Positions 9,257 through 18,220 are shown, counted from the stretch's first letter. The stretch: 64,000 nucleotides of DNA from Bacillus sp. M6-12 (GCF_002860285.1 NZ_PGVF01000004.1:62001-126000), one strand, 5' to 3'. Program-made: numbers and translations. Notes: generated by a model not told the origin, from the letters alone.

Positions 9257-9628
9257 TTATAAATACTTATTTACAGCCAGGATCAGGAGGACCCAAGCTG
9301 CTAAAAAGGAAACTCCTCCGATTGGCGTAATGGCTCCAAGCACCCTGATCTGCGTAACACTTAATATGTATAAACTACCAGAAAAAATCAGGATCCCTGC
9401 AAACATAAGCCATCCTGACCACGAGATCAGCAAGTTGGCACCCATCTTCCCAAAGATAATTCCGACTGCCAATAAACCGCCGGCATGAAACATCTGATAG
9501 GTTACTGCCTTTTCCCATATAGTTAAGTACTTATCCGGGATTTTCCCTTCAAGCCCATGGGCACCGAATGCTCCTAACGCAACTGCAAGGAAAGCATTGA
9601 CAGCTCCCAGGATGATAAATAGCTTCAT
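9257..9628 (-). CDS. ywdK: DUF423 membrane protein YwdK
   Basis: 123-residue integral membrane protein of the DUF423 family. It begins with the conserved [20 protein letters not shown] and [12 protein letters not shown], then about four hydrophobic helices with a conserved [10 protein letters not shown] segment and a terminal [16 protein letters not shown]. Role unknown. It follows ywdI with a gap of about 22 nt, so the two are likely cotranscribed. ywdK lies between ywdI and gerQ in B. subtilis as well, although the permease gene ywdJ is absent here. Confidence 0.92.
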   Translation of the reverse strand: MKLFIILGAVNAFLAVALGAFGAHGLEGKIPDKYLTIWEKAVTYQMFHAGGLLAVGIIFGKMGANLLISWSGWLMFAGILIFSGSLYILSVTQIRVLGAITPIGGVSFLAAWVLLILAVNKYL

Positions 9629-9650
9629 TTATATCGCTCCTCTCAATCCA

Positions 9651-9944
9651 TTAAAAATCAAATAAAGATTCACCATTTGCTTCATCCATCTTAGCAGGTT
9701 TTCCCTGTGGAAGCGAAGAAACTGAACGGGCACTCTCCTGCTGTATGACTGGTGATTGCGCAGCAGGCACAAACCTTTCTCCATAAATACCGGCTGGTGT
9801 TGTCTCCGGTTCGTCGAGAATAATATCGCATAAAGCCTGAACAGCAATAATATAGCCATTTAATTTTTCTTTACTTTCTGCAGATCTGGCTTTTTTCACA
9901 AGCTCTTCCATCTTCAATAAAACGCTATTCGATGCTATTTCCAT
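9651..9944 (-). CDS. ywdI: YwdI family protein
   Basis: 97-residue soluble protein. The N-terminal half (LLKMEELVKKARSAESKEKLNGY) looks helical and the rest is rich in Pro, Ser and Gln with low complexity, ending GESLFDF. Recognised as YwdI mainly from this N-terminal pattern and its position upstream of ywdK. No function is known. GGGGGTGAAG precedes the ATG. Confidence 0.8.
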   Translation of the reverse strand: MEIASNSVLLKMEELVKKARSAESKEKLNGYIIAVQALCDIILDEPETTPAGIYGERFVPAAQSPVIQQESARSVSSLPQGKPAKMDEANGESLFDF

Positions 9945-9989
9945 TTCTTCACCCCCTTAGTTCTTTCGTGGCGTATTATATGTATCAGG

Positions 9990-10987
9990 CTAATTGTAAA
10001 GCTTTTTTAAACCGGTCAGCTGCTTCTCTGAGCCAAAAACAAGCAGTGTATCATCTATTCGCAGCAATTCCTCTGGCATAGGATTGCTGATCATATTTCC
10101 GTTTCTGATGATGGCAACGACAGTGACGCCATATGCCTTCCGTATATTATGTTCCCGTATGCTTTTATTAACAAATGCTGATTTCATACTTAAACTGAAT
10201 TCTTCTATTCCAAACTCCTTTTTCCGGAATTCAGCATTATATCAACATATCATATTCAACACTTAAAGGCTTTAACAAGGATAAAACCAGCTGCTTGCCG
10301 CCAATTGAAGAAGGATTGAAAACCTTTGATGCCCCGCTTTTTTTAGCTTTTCTTCCTACTGGATCCTCTCGGAGCGGGCAACCACGTGGATGTTTGGTTT
10401 ATTCCTTTTGCAGTAAGTGTAACAAATACATTATATGCATCCTCGGAAAGTCTGGAAACAAGCCCGGAAGCTTTTTCGATTCCAGCCTCAATAAGCGTCT
10501 GGTATTCAGTAGCATCACCAATTAAAAAAAATATATTTTTTTTGGCGGATTTTCAGGAACCCTGTCTATATCATTTTCAAGTATTATCGCAGGAATCTCC
10601 TTATACGCCAATTGCTCTGCTGCCTGCTCCCCCACTCTTCCATAACGCACAAAATAATATGATCTGCAGCCTTGAAATCTATCTCTCCTAATCTTACTGT
10701 CTTTGACAATTCTCCTCCGAGCATCAGTGTACTAATCGCACCGATTGCATACTATCCCTATTCCGGTTGAGCTTATTACAAGAGCAAAAAGCCTCCCCGG
10801 TTTTGTTTGCGGGACCGCATCACCATATCCGACGGTAAGTACAGTAATATCATAGTAAGCTAAAGAGAATTAAAAAATTCTAGCCTCTCAAAGATAATAA
10901 AGCAGCCGTACCCAGAATAATCACAACCGCCATGCTAATTACCGCATTGTAGACGAGTTTATAGGTTTCATATCGAAATATACCCAT
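9990..10987 (-). pseudogene. Decayed K+ channel with RCK (TrkA) domains
   Basis: Remains of a YugO-type two-helix potassium channel. Reading the minus strand across frames gives an N-terminal membrane helix (ATG 10987, ISMAVVIILGTAALLS), the selectivity filter TVGYGDAVPQT, then RCK/TrkA-N pieces ([36 protein letters not shown]) and an intact-looking TrkA-C end (VTVVAIIRNGNMISNPMPEE). At least four frame changes or stops separate these parts, including a long A run near 10527. The total length fits a roughly 330-residue channel. Only the last 65 codons remain open, and translation of that fragment is unlikely to be useful. Confidence 0.85.
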
Positions 10988-11023
10988 CTCTCTATCCCAT
11001 CAAGTCAAATTTTACACAAAAAG

Positions 11024-11191
11024 CTATTTTGCATCGAATTTTAGACACGGGCGTCCCGAGGATCGCAGCACTTCCAGAGAAGGGAGTCTGGCGGTCTTAA
11101 ACTGAAAGGCGCGGCATCCCTTTGGAAATTTCGGATCCCATGTGACATAATAATGCCTGCACTTCATGCAGTTAATTCGTTTTTGATCCAT
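11024..11191 (-). CDS. Small CxxC protein next to ung
   Basis: 55-residue protein, MDQKRINCMKCRHYYVTW at the N-terminus, then DPKFPKGCRAF and a terminal RPCLKFDAK. Four cysteines (CxxC, GC and PC) suggest a small zinc-binding or redox-active knuckle. I recall short proteins with the YYVTWDPKFPKGC pattern as conserved near ung in other Bacillaceae, but no function is assigned. The start follows AAAGGAAGCATATA. It is about 130 nt downstream of ung on the same strand, with the parS-like site in the gap. Confidence 0.75.
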   Translation of the reverse strand: MDQKRINCMKCRHYYVTWDPKFPKGCRAFQFKTARLPSLEVLRSSGRPCLKFDAK

Positions 11192-11248
11192 TATATGCTT
11201 CCTTTATATTTAATAGGCAGAACAGCAGCTTGTCTTGTCAAAGTATAA

Positions 11249-11264
11249 TGTTTCATGTGAAACA
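11249..11264. promoter_or_regulatory. parS-like site (one mismatch)
   Basis: TGTTTCATGTGAAACA differs from the bacterial parS consensus TGTTNCACGTGAAACA only at one central base (T for C at position 8). ParB/Spo0J binds such 16-mers near the origin to load SMC. B. subtilis has a parS site near rapB, which I recall as lying in the same general part of its map as ywf-ywd. Whether the changed central CpG still supports binding is uncertain. Confidence 0.5.
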
Positions 11265-11324
11265 TTGTCGAAAGCTGGAAAGCATCTTCCATAAAATTCT
11301 GCTGCTATCTGCGGCCTTTATGCA

Positions 11325-12011
11325 CTAAACGGAAATTTTCGGGAGTTGCCAATCAATTTTACCCCAGCCATTCTTCTCAAGAAATTGATTCGCTTTCGAA
11401 AATGGACGGCTTCCAAAAAAACCTCTGCTCGCTGAAAGCGGGCTTGGATGGGCGGAAGTAAGAATTAAATGTTTATTATGGTCAATGAGCGGAATTTTAC
11501 TTTGGGCCGGTTTGCCCCACAATAGGAAAACCATAGGTTTCTCCCGCTCGCTAAGCTTTGATATCACCTTATCCGTGAATATTTCCCAGCCCTTTCCCTG
11601 ATGCGAATGAGCCTTTCCCTCTCTTACAGTCAATACAGTATTCAGGAGCAAAACTCCCTGATCCGCCCATTTTGCCAGGTAGCCATTGTCCGGAATTCTG
11701 CAGCCAAGATCAGTGTTAAGTTCTTTATAGATATTCCGTAAGGATGGCGGCACTGCAACACCTTTTTTAACTGAAAAACTTAAACCATGGGCCTGGTTTG
11801 GACCATGATAGGGATCCTGTCCAAGAATGACTACCTTTACTTTTTCATATGGAGTGTATTGAAGGGCATTAAAAATATCTTCTTTATCCGGATGTATAAT
11901 CTGGCTGCTGTATTCCTCTTTAAGAAATTCTCTCAGTTTTAAATAATAGGGACTGGAAAATTCTTCTGCCAGCAGAGGTGCCCAGTCATTCTTCAATATT
12001 TCAGCGATCAT
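11325..12011 (-). CDS. ung: Uracil-DNA glycosylase
   Basis: 228-residue family 1 uracil-DNA glycosylase that removes uracil from DNA to start base excision repair. Signatures: [20 protein letters not shown] (water-activating Asp and Tyr that excludes thymine), [19 protein letters not shown], and [13 protein letters not shown] (catalytic His and minor-groove loop). Size is standard. The ATG follows AGGAGG. It corresponds to B. subtilis ywdG. The small CxxC protein gene follows it. Confidence 0.97.
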   Translation of the reverse strand: MIAEILKNDWAPLLAEEFSSPYYLKLREFLKEEYSSQIIHPDKEDIFNALQYTPYEKVKVVILGQDPYHGPNQAHGLSFSVKKGVAVPPSLRNIYKELNTDLGCRIPDNGYLAKWADQGVLLLNTVLTVREGKAHSHQGKGWEIFTDKVISKLSEREKPMVFLLWGKPAQSKIPLIDHNKHLILTSAHPSPLSASRGFFGSRPFSKANQFLEKNGWGKIDWQLPKISV

Positions 12012-12266
12012 ATAGGTTCCTCCTTTAAGTTTAGCAACTTCTGCCTGCTTCGCCCACCTCTGAACTAAGAAGGACTTGTCACTTTGTAACTAATACCCGA
12101 AATCCTCATATTCCAAATCTATTTATTGGATGTTTCCATTCCCGGCAAACAAGGGAATAGATAAAAAGCAAGTTAGCATCTTCAATCATCGAATATCTAC
12201 AAATCTATTATAATCATAAAATCCTGCATATGCATCGGGTTTCATATTGAAATGGTGGTGTCATAA

Positions 12267-13709
12267 TTGAGTAAATTCCGGCTCTGGATTCAAAGAAAAC
12301 GTGTGTATATTCCATCACTATTCGTTATTTTCATGACTTTCGTAATGGCCTATCATAGCTACAAGCCTCTGCCTGAGGGGGTGTCCATGGATGGTGAGGT
12401 TCGATATCCCCAAAACATTGAATTCTTGTACGACTTAACTTACAAGCAGCCTAATGGCGAGATAAAAAGTGAACAGCACATTTTCCCGTCTATTTATAAA
12501 GCAATAGAGGATGCTGAGTCCTTTATCGTTTTGGATATGTTTTTATTCAACGGCTACTATGATGAAAATCGAAACTTTCCAAAAATCAGCCAAAAACTGA
12601 CCGATAAGCTCATCCAGCAAAAAAAGAAACATCCCGACATGAAGATTATCTTCATTACGGATGAAATTAACACAACTTATGGCTCACACCCTGCCAAAGA
12701 AATAGAAGAGCTCAAAAAAAATAAGATTGAGGTCGTCGAGACCAACCTGGAACGCCTTCGAGACCCGAACCCTCTTTATTCAGCTGTCTGGAGGTCATTC
12801 ATACAATGGTTTGGTGAGAAAGGCAGCGGTTGGGTACGTAACCCCTTTGCAGAAACGGCTCCAAAAGTAACAGTACGGTCGTATCTCAGGCTTCTCAATA
12901 TTAAGGCCAATCACAGAAAGGTAGTCGCTACAGAAAAAACGACGATCGTCTCTTCTGCAAATCCTCATGATGCAAGCGGATTCCACTCGAATATAGCTTT
13001 CTCTATGGACGGGAACATCATTGGCGATTCTGTAAAATCTGAACAAGCTGTCAGCCATTTTTCAAAAGGGACAGATAAATTTCCAGCTTTTAAACAGACA
13101 AGAGAGAAAAAGAGTCCGATATCAGCACAGCTGATAACGGAGGGGAAAATTAAAACCCATGTGGTGAATGAAGTAAAAGCAGCGAAAAATGGCGATACCA
13201 TTTGGATCGGAATGTTTTATATTGCCGACCGCGATGTTGTAAATGCAATAACGGAAGCAGCGAAGCGTGGTGTCGTCATTAATATGGTTCTGGACCCTAA
13301 TCAAAATGCCTTTGGCAATGAGAAAAACGGCTTGCCAAACCTTCCCGTTGCGGCAGAAATAGAAGAGATCGGGGAACAGAATATAACGATCCGTTGGTAC
13401 AAAACGGGGAAAGAGCAGTTCCACACTAAACTTATGATGATTAAAAAACATGATAAAAGTATTATCATTGGCGGATCGGCCAACTATACAAGCCGCAATC
13501 TCGATGACTTTAACCTAGAATCGAACGTTATAATCACAGCTCCAGTCGACGCTCCTATTTCAAAGGATGTGGAGGCCTATTTCAAGCGTATCTGGAATAA
13601 CCAAAACGGCAGCTATACTGCCGAATATAAAGAACACCAGGACAAGCTACCTTGGCTAAAATACATCGTGTACCGGATACAGAAAGTATTGCGATTCACG
13701 ACTTATTAA
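12267..13709 (+). CDS. Phospholipase D-like/cardiolipin synthase-like protein
   Basis: 480-residue membrane-anchored PLD superfamily protein. One N-terminal helix (residues 12-30) is followed by two catalytic repeats. The first has NHRKVVATE...SSANPHDASG (about residue 215), where the usual Asp of HxKxxxxD is Glu. The second has FHTKLMMI...IIGGSANYTSRNL (about residue 390), where that position is Lys. Histidines and lysines needed for phosphatidyl transfer are present in both. It may make or remodel phospholipids, but the altered Asp positions make the exact reaction unsure. Start TTG at 12267 has GGTGGTG 6 nt upstream. It stands alone. Confidence 0.85.
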   Translation: MSKFRLWIQRKRVYIPSLFVIFMTFVMAYHSYKPLPEGVSMDGEVRYPQNIEFLYDLTYKQPNGEIKSEQHIFPSIYKAIEDAESFIVLDMFLFNGYYDENRNFPKISQKLTDKLIQQKKKHPDMKIIFITDEINTTYGSHPAKEIEELKKNKIEVVETNLERLRDPNPLYSAVWRSFIQWFGEKGSGWVRNPFAETAPKVTVRSYLRLLNIKANHRKVVATEKTTIVSSANPHDASGFHSNIAFSMDGNIIGDSVKSEQAVSHFSKGTDKFPAFKQTREKKSPISAQLITEGKIKTHVVNEVKAAKNGDTIWIGMFYIADRDVVNAITEAAKRGVVINMVLDPNQNAFGNEKNGLPNLPVAAEIEEIGEQNITIRWYKTGKEQFHTKLMMIKKHDKSIIIGGSANYTSRNLDDFNLESNVIITAPVDAPISKDVEAYFKRIWNNQNGSYTAEYKEHQDKLPWLKYIVYRIQKVLRFTTY

Positions 13710-13863
13710 TTTGTCGGGTGTAGGAATTCATTTAATTGCAGGAGATTTTTTCTATGTAGGTAACGGTATCTGGCAGCCTTTCCCGTTGTCTCGGAGGAGG
13801 ACCTCTTATACGATTTTGATCAAATCTTGATGATGGAACTAACCAGGTATTAGTAAATTAGAT

Positions 13864-13889
13864 GTTTTACAAGACGATACTTTGGTTAA
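13864..13889 (+). promoter_or_regulatory. SigmaB-like promoter of YflT gene
   Basis: GTTTTA and GGTTAA separated by 14 nt resemble the SigmaB consensus (GTTTAA, 12-15 nt, GGGTAT), about 60 nt before the ATG of a YflT-type gene. YflT proteins belong to the B. subtilis general stress regulon, which supports the call. Confidence 0.55.
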
Positions 13890-13951
13890 ATAAATAGAGT
13901 AGCTGATCAGCATTTAAAATTAAATTTTAATTTTCAAGGAGGAATGTATCA

Positions 13952-14281
13952 ATGAGACAAATAGAAGTAGTAGAAAACGGCCTTCAGGCAAAAGAAAAGA
14001 TGGACATGCTATTGATGTCTGGCTTTACGAAAGACGATATTTATCTGTTCGCCCATGACAAAAACCGCTCAGAGCATCTAACAGAAAACACAGATACCAG
14101 CGGCACCGGCATGAAGGAACAAGGTTTTTTCAGCTCTGTAGGCAACCTCTTCCGTTCCCGCGGAGATGAACTCCGCTCGAAAATGCAATCTCTCGGACTA
14201 TCAGAATCAGAAGCAGACGCCTATGAAAAAATGCTGGACGAAGGAAAAGTAGTTATGATTGCCAGTAAGAAGACAGTATAA
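13952..14281 (+). CDS. YflT domain general stress protein
   Basis: 109-residue protein of the YflT (heat-induced stress protein, GsiB/17M-like) family. It has an N-terminal alpha/beta piece (RQIEVVENGLQAKEKMDMLL, GFTKDDIYLFAHDK), a Gly/Ser-rich middle and a helical end (LSESEADAYEKMLDEGKVVM). Soluble; biochemical role unknown. AAGGAGG lies 8 nt before the ATG. Its own SigmaB-like promoter and a strong terminator make it a single-gene stress unit. Confidence 0.88.
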   Translation: MRQIEVVENGLQAKEKMDMLLMSGFTKDDIYLFAHDKNRSEHLTENTDTSGTGMKEQGFFSSVGNLFRSRGDELRSKMQSLGLSESEADAYEKMLDEGKVVMIASKKTV

Positions 14282-14296
14282 ATATTTGATTGGATA

Positions 14297-14338
14297 GACC
14301 CACCCCGGCTGGATGTGAGCTGGGGTGGGTTTTATTTT
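14297..14338 (+). terminator. Terminator after YflT gene
   Basis: ACCCACCCC/GGGGTGGGT arms followed by TTTATTTTAT. Confidence 0.88.
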
Positions 14339-14535
14339 ATATCGATCTGCTAGTCGAACAAAGTTAACTTATATTTCTTATCTTTAAAATTACCTGAGGA
14401 ACCCTGTCTTAATGAGGTTAATATTTTAGTTGCAACTGACATGGAGGGTAGATGGAGAAATTGCCGCAATTGTTTATTTGTAATGGCCTTTCCTATTAGT
14501 AAGGAGTAATCTAGCATTGCAGCCATGTGAGCATT

Positions 14536-15267
14536 TTACGAAATGGAATTACAATATGAACAGAGCCAGCCTCCTCTCTTCCTTTTCATCGGAAGCCGGA
14601 GACACTCCGGACAATGAACACCAGTGAGGATTTCAGATTTTTGTATTTGAAATTGCTGGAGGACATCCGGATTAAACGAGGTATGCAGTTTTATCAGCTG
14701 CCGAATGAGGGATTTCATTTCCTTTAATGTGATTTTTTCATTGGGGCAATTGTCATCATAAATTTTAATTTTCTCAGGGAGCAATGCAGTATGAACTACT
14801 TTTTGTTTTATGATACAGTTTTTACGGTCTGTTTTGATTTGAGTGGCAGGATTGATGATTACAATTAGAGAAAAGATCGGTATGTTTGGAAACTTGTTTT
14901 TTCGGAGCCATAATTCAAGCTGTCTTTGCTGGCGGTCTATTTGTATGATAGGGTCTGGAAACGCCTCTTCATTCCCATTCGCTGTGCGGATAAGCTGATG
15001 AAATGTCTGATCAAAGAAAATAGTTCCTGCAATATTTTTTGCTTCCAAAATTAAAAGATAATTTTGCAAAACCATCAAAGTGTCTAACTGGAAGAAGCTG
15101 TCTTCACTATGTAAAAGCCTGAGATCATGAAGAATGTTGTACTTCTGATCAGAAAAAGAATTCAATTCCTTATCTAGCGACTTCTCCCCTCTGTACCCAG
15201 CTTTCCTCTTTTTTAATTCCTTTTCAATTCTTGGTCGTTTGCTATGGTTAGAAGGCAGCCTCCTCAA
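14536..15267 (-). CDS. NERD domain protein with C-terminal zinc ribbon
   Basis: 243-residue open frame of a nuclease-related (NERD) protein. The core YRGEKSLDKELNSF ... FFQLDTLMVLQNYLLILEAK (residues 24-78) is the NERD fold related to restriction-endonuclease-like enzymes, and the tail CPECLRLPMKRKRGGWLCSYC is a zinc ribbon. Homologues start about 20 residues earlier (IPLKVQKLEALLRRLP). That segment is encoded upstream in the same frame, but the strong start (GGAGGT then TTG at 15325) is out of frame by one base across an A6 run. Translation may begin at TTG 15267, or the gene may be disrupted or rely on slippage. Function unknown. Confidence 0.75.
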   Translation of the reverse strand: MRRLPSNHSKRPRIEKELKKRKAGYRGEKSLDKELNSFSDQKYNILHDLRLLHSEDSFFQLDTLMVLQNYLLILEAKNIAGTIFFDQTFHQLIRTANGNEEAFPDPIIQIDRQQRQLELWLRKNKFPNIPIFSLIVIINPATQIKTDRKNCIIKQKVVHTALLPEKIKIYDDNCPNEKITLKEMKSLIRQLIKLHTSFNPDVLQQFQIQKSEILTGVHCPECLRLPMKRKRGGWLCSYCNSIS

Positions 15268-15473
15268 TAATGCCTCAAGTTTTTGTACTTTTAATGGAAT
15301 TTCCCGTTCCTTTTTTATTTATCAAAGTTTCGCACCTCCTCTCTTTTTTCATTTGATTTCTAAGTTTAAGGCTGGATTTCCTGCCTATTACTTAAACTCT
15401 TTTAACTAAATCAGGATTTACTCGCCAAAATCCGACTTTTACTAGCCAATTCACTTAACTTCCCTCTAACACC

Positions 15474-15500
15474 AGTAAAAAACCCCGCCGCAGCGGGGTC
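15474..15500 (-). terminator. Terminator after moeB
   Basis: ACCCCGC/GCGGGGT arms followed by TTTTTT on the minus strand, touching the moeB stop codon. Confidence 0.88.
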
Positions 15501-16518
15501 ATCCTAATATTCTCTGATAAAGTGTTTTGGCGTGGGCTTCGTCCTTTGTTCCGTGTACTAGTGCGCGGCCGTCCTGGAAGATGACCATGCGCTGCCCATT
15601 CTGTTCGATTGAGGCAAGAAATGGATTGGCCTTGACGGTGTAGCCGCTGTTTGCCAGGTCATCAGAAAGTTTCTGGAGATTCAGCTTCAACGGCTGCGGA
15701 GGACGCACCTGTACGGTATCGCGGCCGCATAAGACAGCTGTTTTCGTTGCATTTTCCAGCGTAAGGAAAGGAAAAACAGGTGCCTCGCCGCAGGAAAGGC
15801 AATCCTTTTTCTTTGCGCGGGAAATTTTCATGCTTTGGTATTGGTTCCGCCATACATCGAATGTTACAAAGCTTGGGCGGACGGCGTCCCAATCTTCCGC
15901 CAATATTTTTAGCGCTTCAGCCGATTGATGGGCAACTGTCATTGTTACAGCTGGCGAAATAATTCCACCTGTGTCACAGGTCATCCCCTGAATCGGGATC
16001 GTCCGCAATAAGCAATTTAAGCAGGGAGTAATTCCGGGAAGGATTGTCAGGCTCATTCCTACACTGCCGACGCAGGCTCCGTAAATCCAAGGAATTCGAT
16101 GCTTCTGCGACAAGTCATTGATGACCATCCTGGTTTCAAAGTTATCCGTGGCATCCATGATTAAATCTGCATCACTCATAAGCTGCTCAAGAGTAACAGC
16201 CGTGCCGTCCATTACAACTGCATGGACCTCCACTTCACTATTTATTCCCTGCAAATGTCTTTTGGCTGCTTCCGCTTTGGGCCATTTTCCTTGAACGTCT
16301 GCCTCGGTATAAAGCTGCTGACGCTGAAGATTGCTTTCCTCCACATAATCCCGGTCCACAATCGTCAGCCGGCCCACTCCGGCACGTGTTAAAAACTCAG
16401 CATTGGCAGAACCGAGGGCGCCTGCACCGACCAATAAAACGTGCTTGCTCCTGATTTTCTCCTGGCCGGCTTCCCCAATAGGCGGGAATAGTGTTTGCCG
16501 TGAGTAGCGTTCATCCAT
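15499..16518 (-). CDS. moeB: Molybdopterin-synthase adenylyltransferase MoeB (ThiF family)
   Basis: 339-residue E1-like enzyme that adenylates the C-terminal glycine of MoaD before sulphur transfer. Nucleotide-binding loop VGAGALGSANAEFL (about residues 30-43), NLQRQQLY, DATDNFETR with the metal-binding Asp, YGACVGSVGM, and the CLNC/CLSC cysteine pairs of the structural zinc site. Residues beyond about 260 form a rhodanese-unlike extension common in Bacillus MoeB/ThiF. The gene starts 3 nt after the moaD stop, so it is in the moaE-moaD-moeB operon. A ThiF role in thiamine synthesis is possible but context favours molybdopterin. Confidence 0.9.
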   Translation of the reverse strand: MDERYSRQTLFPPIGEAGQEKIRSKHVLLVGAGALGSANAEFLTRAGVGRLTIVDRDYVEESNLQRQQLYTEADVQGKWPKAEAAKRHLQGINSEVEVHAVVMDGTAVTLEQLMSDADLIMDATDNFETRMVINDLSQKHRIPWIYGACVGSVGMSLTILPGITPCLNCLLRTIPIQGMTCDTGGIISPAVTMTVAHQSAEALKILAEDWDAVRPSFVTFDVWRNQYQSMKISRAKKKDCLSCGEAPVFPFLTLENATKTAVLCGRDTVQVRPPQPLKLNLQKLSDDLANSGYTVKANPFLASIEQNGQRMVIFQDGRALVHGTKDEAHAKTLYQRILG

Positions 16519-16521
16519 GGC

Positions 16522-16755
16522 TCACCCTCCGCTGACCGGCGGAATAAATGCTACAGTGTCACCGCTGGAGATAACCGTTTCAGGATCGGCAAACTCTTCA
16601 TTAACAGCTGCCATTACGCCTTCAAGGCCATGAAGTCCATTTTCGGCCGACAGCTTTTCCCGAAGCTCTTCAATGGTCAGTCCGTCCGCTTCTACTTCTA
16701 TTTCATCTTTACCGATTAGATCTTTTAAATGGGCGAATAGCAAAACTTTAACCAT
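16522..16755 (-). CDS. moaD: Molybdopterin synthase sulphur carrier subunit MoaD
   Basis: 77-residue ubiquitin-fold sulphur carrier ending in the diagnostic VSGG, whose terminal glycine becomes a thiocarboxylate. VKVLLFAHLKDLIGKDEIEV and AAVNEEFADPETVISSGDTV are typical. Its start overlaps the end of moaE by 8 nt, indicating translational coupling of the two synthase subunits. Confidence 0.95.
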   Translation of the reverse strand: MVKVLLFAHLKDLIGKDEIEVEADGLTIEELREKLSAENGLHGLEGVMAAVNEEFADPETVISSGDTVAFIPPVSGG

Positions 16756-17212
16756 TGAAATCCTCCTCTTCCGGCTTTCCGGTGGGGTAACTTACTGTTT
16801 CTAGCTGATTGCCAATCCATTTTTCCCCGTCTTCCCAGTGTTCTTTTTTCCAGATTGGCACAATTTCCTTAATCCGTTCGATGGCATACCTGTTGGCCTC
16901 ATAAGCATCATTCCTATGCGGAGTACTCACTGCGATTACTACTGCCACATCAGTAATATCAAGCTTGCCGACCCGGTGGGTAATTGCAGTCTGTGCTCCG
17001 GGCCAGCGTTCGCCTATTTCAGCACCGATCTGCTCAAGTTTTTTCACCGCCATAGCTTCGTAGGCCTCATATATAAGAAATAGTGTTTTCCTGCCATGAG
17101 TCAGCTCTCTCACCGTTCCGATGAAAGTCGTGATGGCGCCCGCTTCCCTTTGAACAACTTTATCAATCACTGATTGAATATCAATTGGTTCCTTTGCTAT
17201 TTGAAAGTTCAT
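16748..17212 (-). CDS. moaE: Molybdopterin synthase catalytic subunit MoaE
   Basis: 154-residue catalytic subunit converting cyclic pyranopterin monophosphate to molybdopterin with MoaD-supplied sulphur. Conserved blocks: GAITTFIGTVREL, LIYEAYEAMAVKKLEQI, ITHRVGKLDITDVAVVIAVS and PIWKKEHWEDGEKWIGNQ, which contains the active-site lysines. First gene of the intact moaE-moaD-moeB unit. The region just upstream is decayed (moeA relic), so its promoter is not obvious. Confidence 0.96.
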   Translation of the reverse strand: MNFQIAKEPIDIQSVIDKVVQREAGAITTFIGTVRELTHGRKTLFLIYEAYEAMAVKKLEQIGAEIGERWPGAQTAITHRVGKLDITDVAVVIAVSTPHRNDAYEANRYAIERIKEIVPIWKKEHWEDGEKWIGNQLETVSYPTGKPEEEDFNG

Positions 17213-17336
17213 CGCTTACCTCCATGATTCGAAAAATGGATGATTGCTCAGCCTCCGCCATACCTGCCAGCATCACAGCCGCATTAACATTAGCCAGAAA
17301 AATAAATGCCGGTTACCCCTATAGTATCATAGGAAT

Positions 17337-18220
17337 TTATTTTAAGCCTTGCGATACACTGAAAGACGCCATGTGATATGCTTGATCCTTTAAATAAAGC
17401 GGCTGAGGGTCCCTGACTATATGATAGCCGCCAATCCTTTCAACTTCTTCAATAAAAGCTTCTGATTGACTTAGCTTGATTAATTGCTGGCCTTTAAAAA
17501 GAAAGAGGTTTTCATGAACAGATTATATGATTCATCAGCTACCGGGACGAAATCCAGGCCCATTACCTTAGCAGCGGAGTAAATGCCGAGCCCTGCCGCT
17601 TTTTTGCTTTCTTTTACTTCACGGCAACAGCCAGGTGTGAAAAAAATTCTCTTTGGTAGCCTGATATGCTGTCAGGCCGGAGAGCTTCATTCTTTAAAAA
17701 GCATGTCAAACAATATTCTCGCTCCTGCACCCTTTTGTCTGTCAACATATTCAGCACCCTTTTCTGCTATGTCAGAAACCGTCTGAATCCCAAGCGGGTT
17801 GCCTTTCTGTACAATCCAGCCTTGTTTCCTTTTCAGAAAAGGATATAGTACATAATCATCTTTTCCTATCAATTTTGATAGATAGGAAAGATTATATTCC
17901 TTTGTATCCGGATCGAGCAAGTGAATACCGGCGGCGTGAGCTTCCCCTTTTTTTACAGCTAAGATTCCCGCCATGCTCCCTGTGTGGGCCGAAACAATCC
18001 TGGTTAGTGGATTCTCCCTTTTTATAAAATAGTCATGTCATGGCTTCCATTAAAAATAACGGCCGAATTGATGTCTTCAAGCGGCTTTAACACTTCAATC
18101 TCCACTTCGTGGCCCTGCTCGTAACCTAATACATCGGGTGGGACAATTAGCATTCCGTCAGCCCTCATAAGTGACATCGTGACTCTGGCAGCACTTTTTA
18201 TGAGGTAACCTGAAAAAATT
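17337..18220 (-). pseudogene. moeA relic (C-terminal and PBP-like domain)
   Basis: Remains of a MoeA-type molybdopterin molybdotransferase fused to a periplasmic-binding-protein-like domain. After the mobA stop the minus strand encodes the MoeA C-terminal segment (KSAARVTMSLMRADGMLIVP) and NSAVIFNGSHDM. After a frame change come HTGSMAGILAVKKGEAHAAG, LYPFLKRKQGWIVQKGNP and RQKGAGARILFDML, then, across further frameshifts, AAGLGIYSAAKVMGLDFVPV and SEAFIEEVERIGGYHIVRD. The N-terminal catalytic domain (about 300 residues) is missing, apparently deleted to bring mobA against the remnant. Not functional as it stands. Confidence 0.85.

Noticed and set aside
10295..10691. Plus-strand ORFs of 76 and 101 codons
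   Set aside because: Antisense to the channel pseudogene, whose degenerate frames explain the open reading.
17213..17336. Possible mobB remnant upstream of moaE
   Set aside because: A short open stretch (LANVNAAVMLAGMAEAEQSS) is visible but I could not match it to MobB or any other family.
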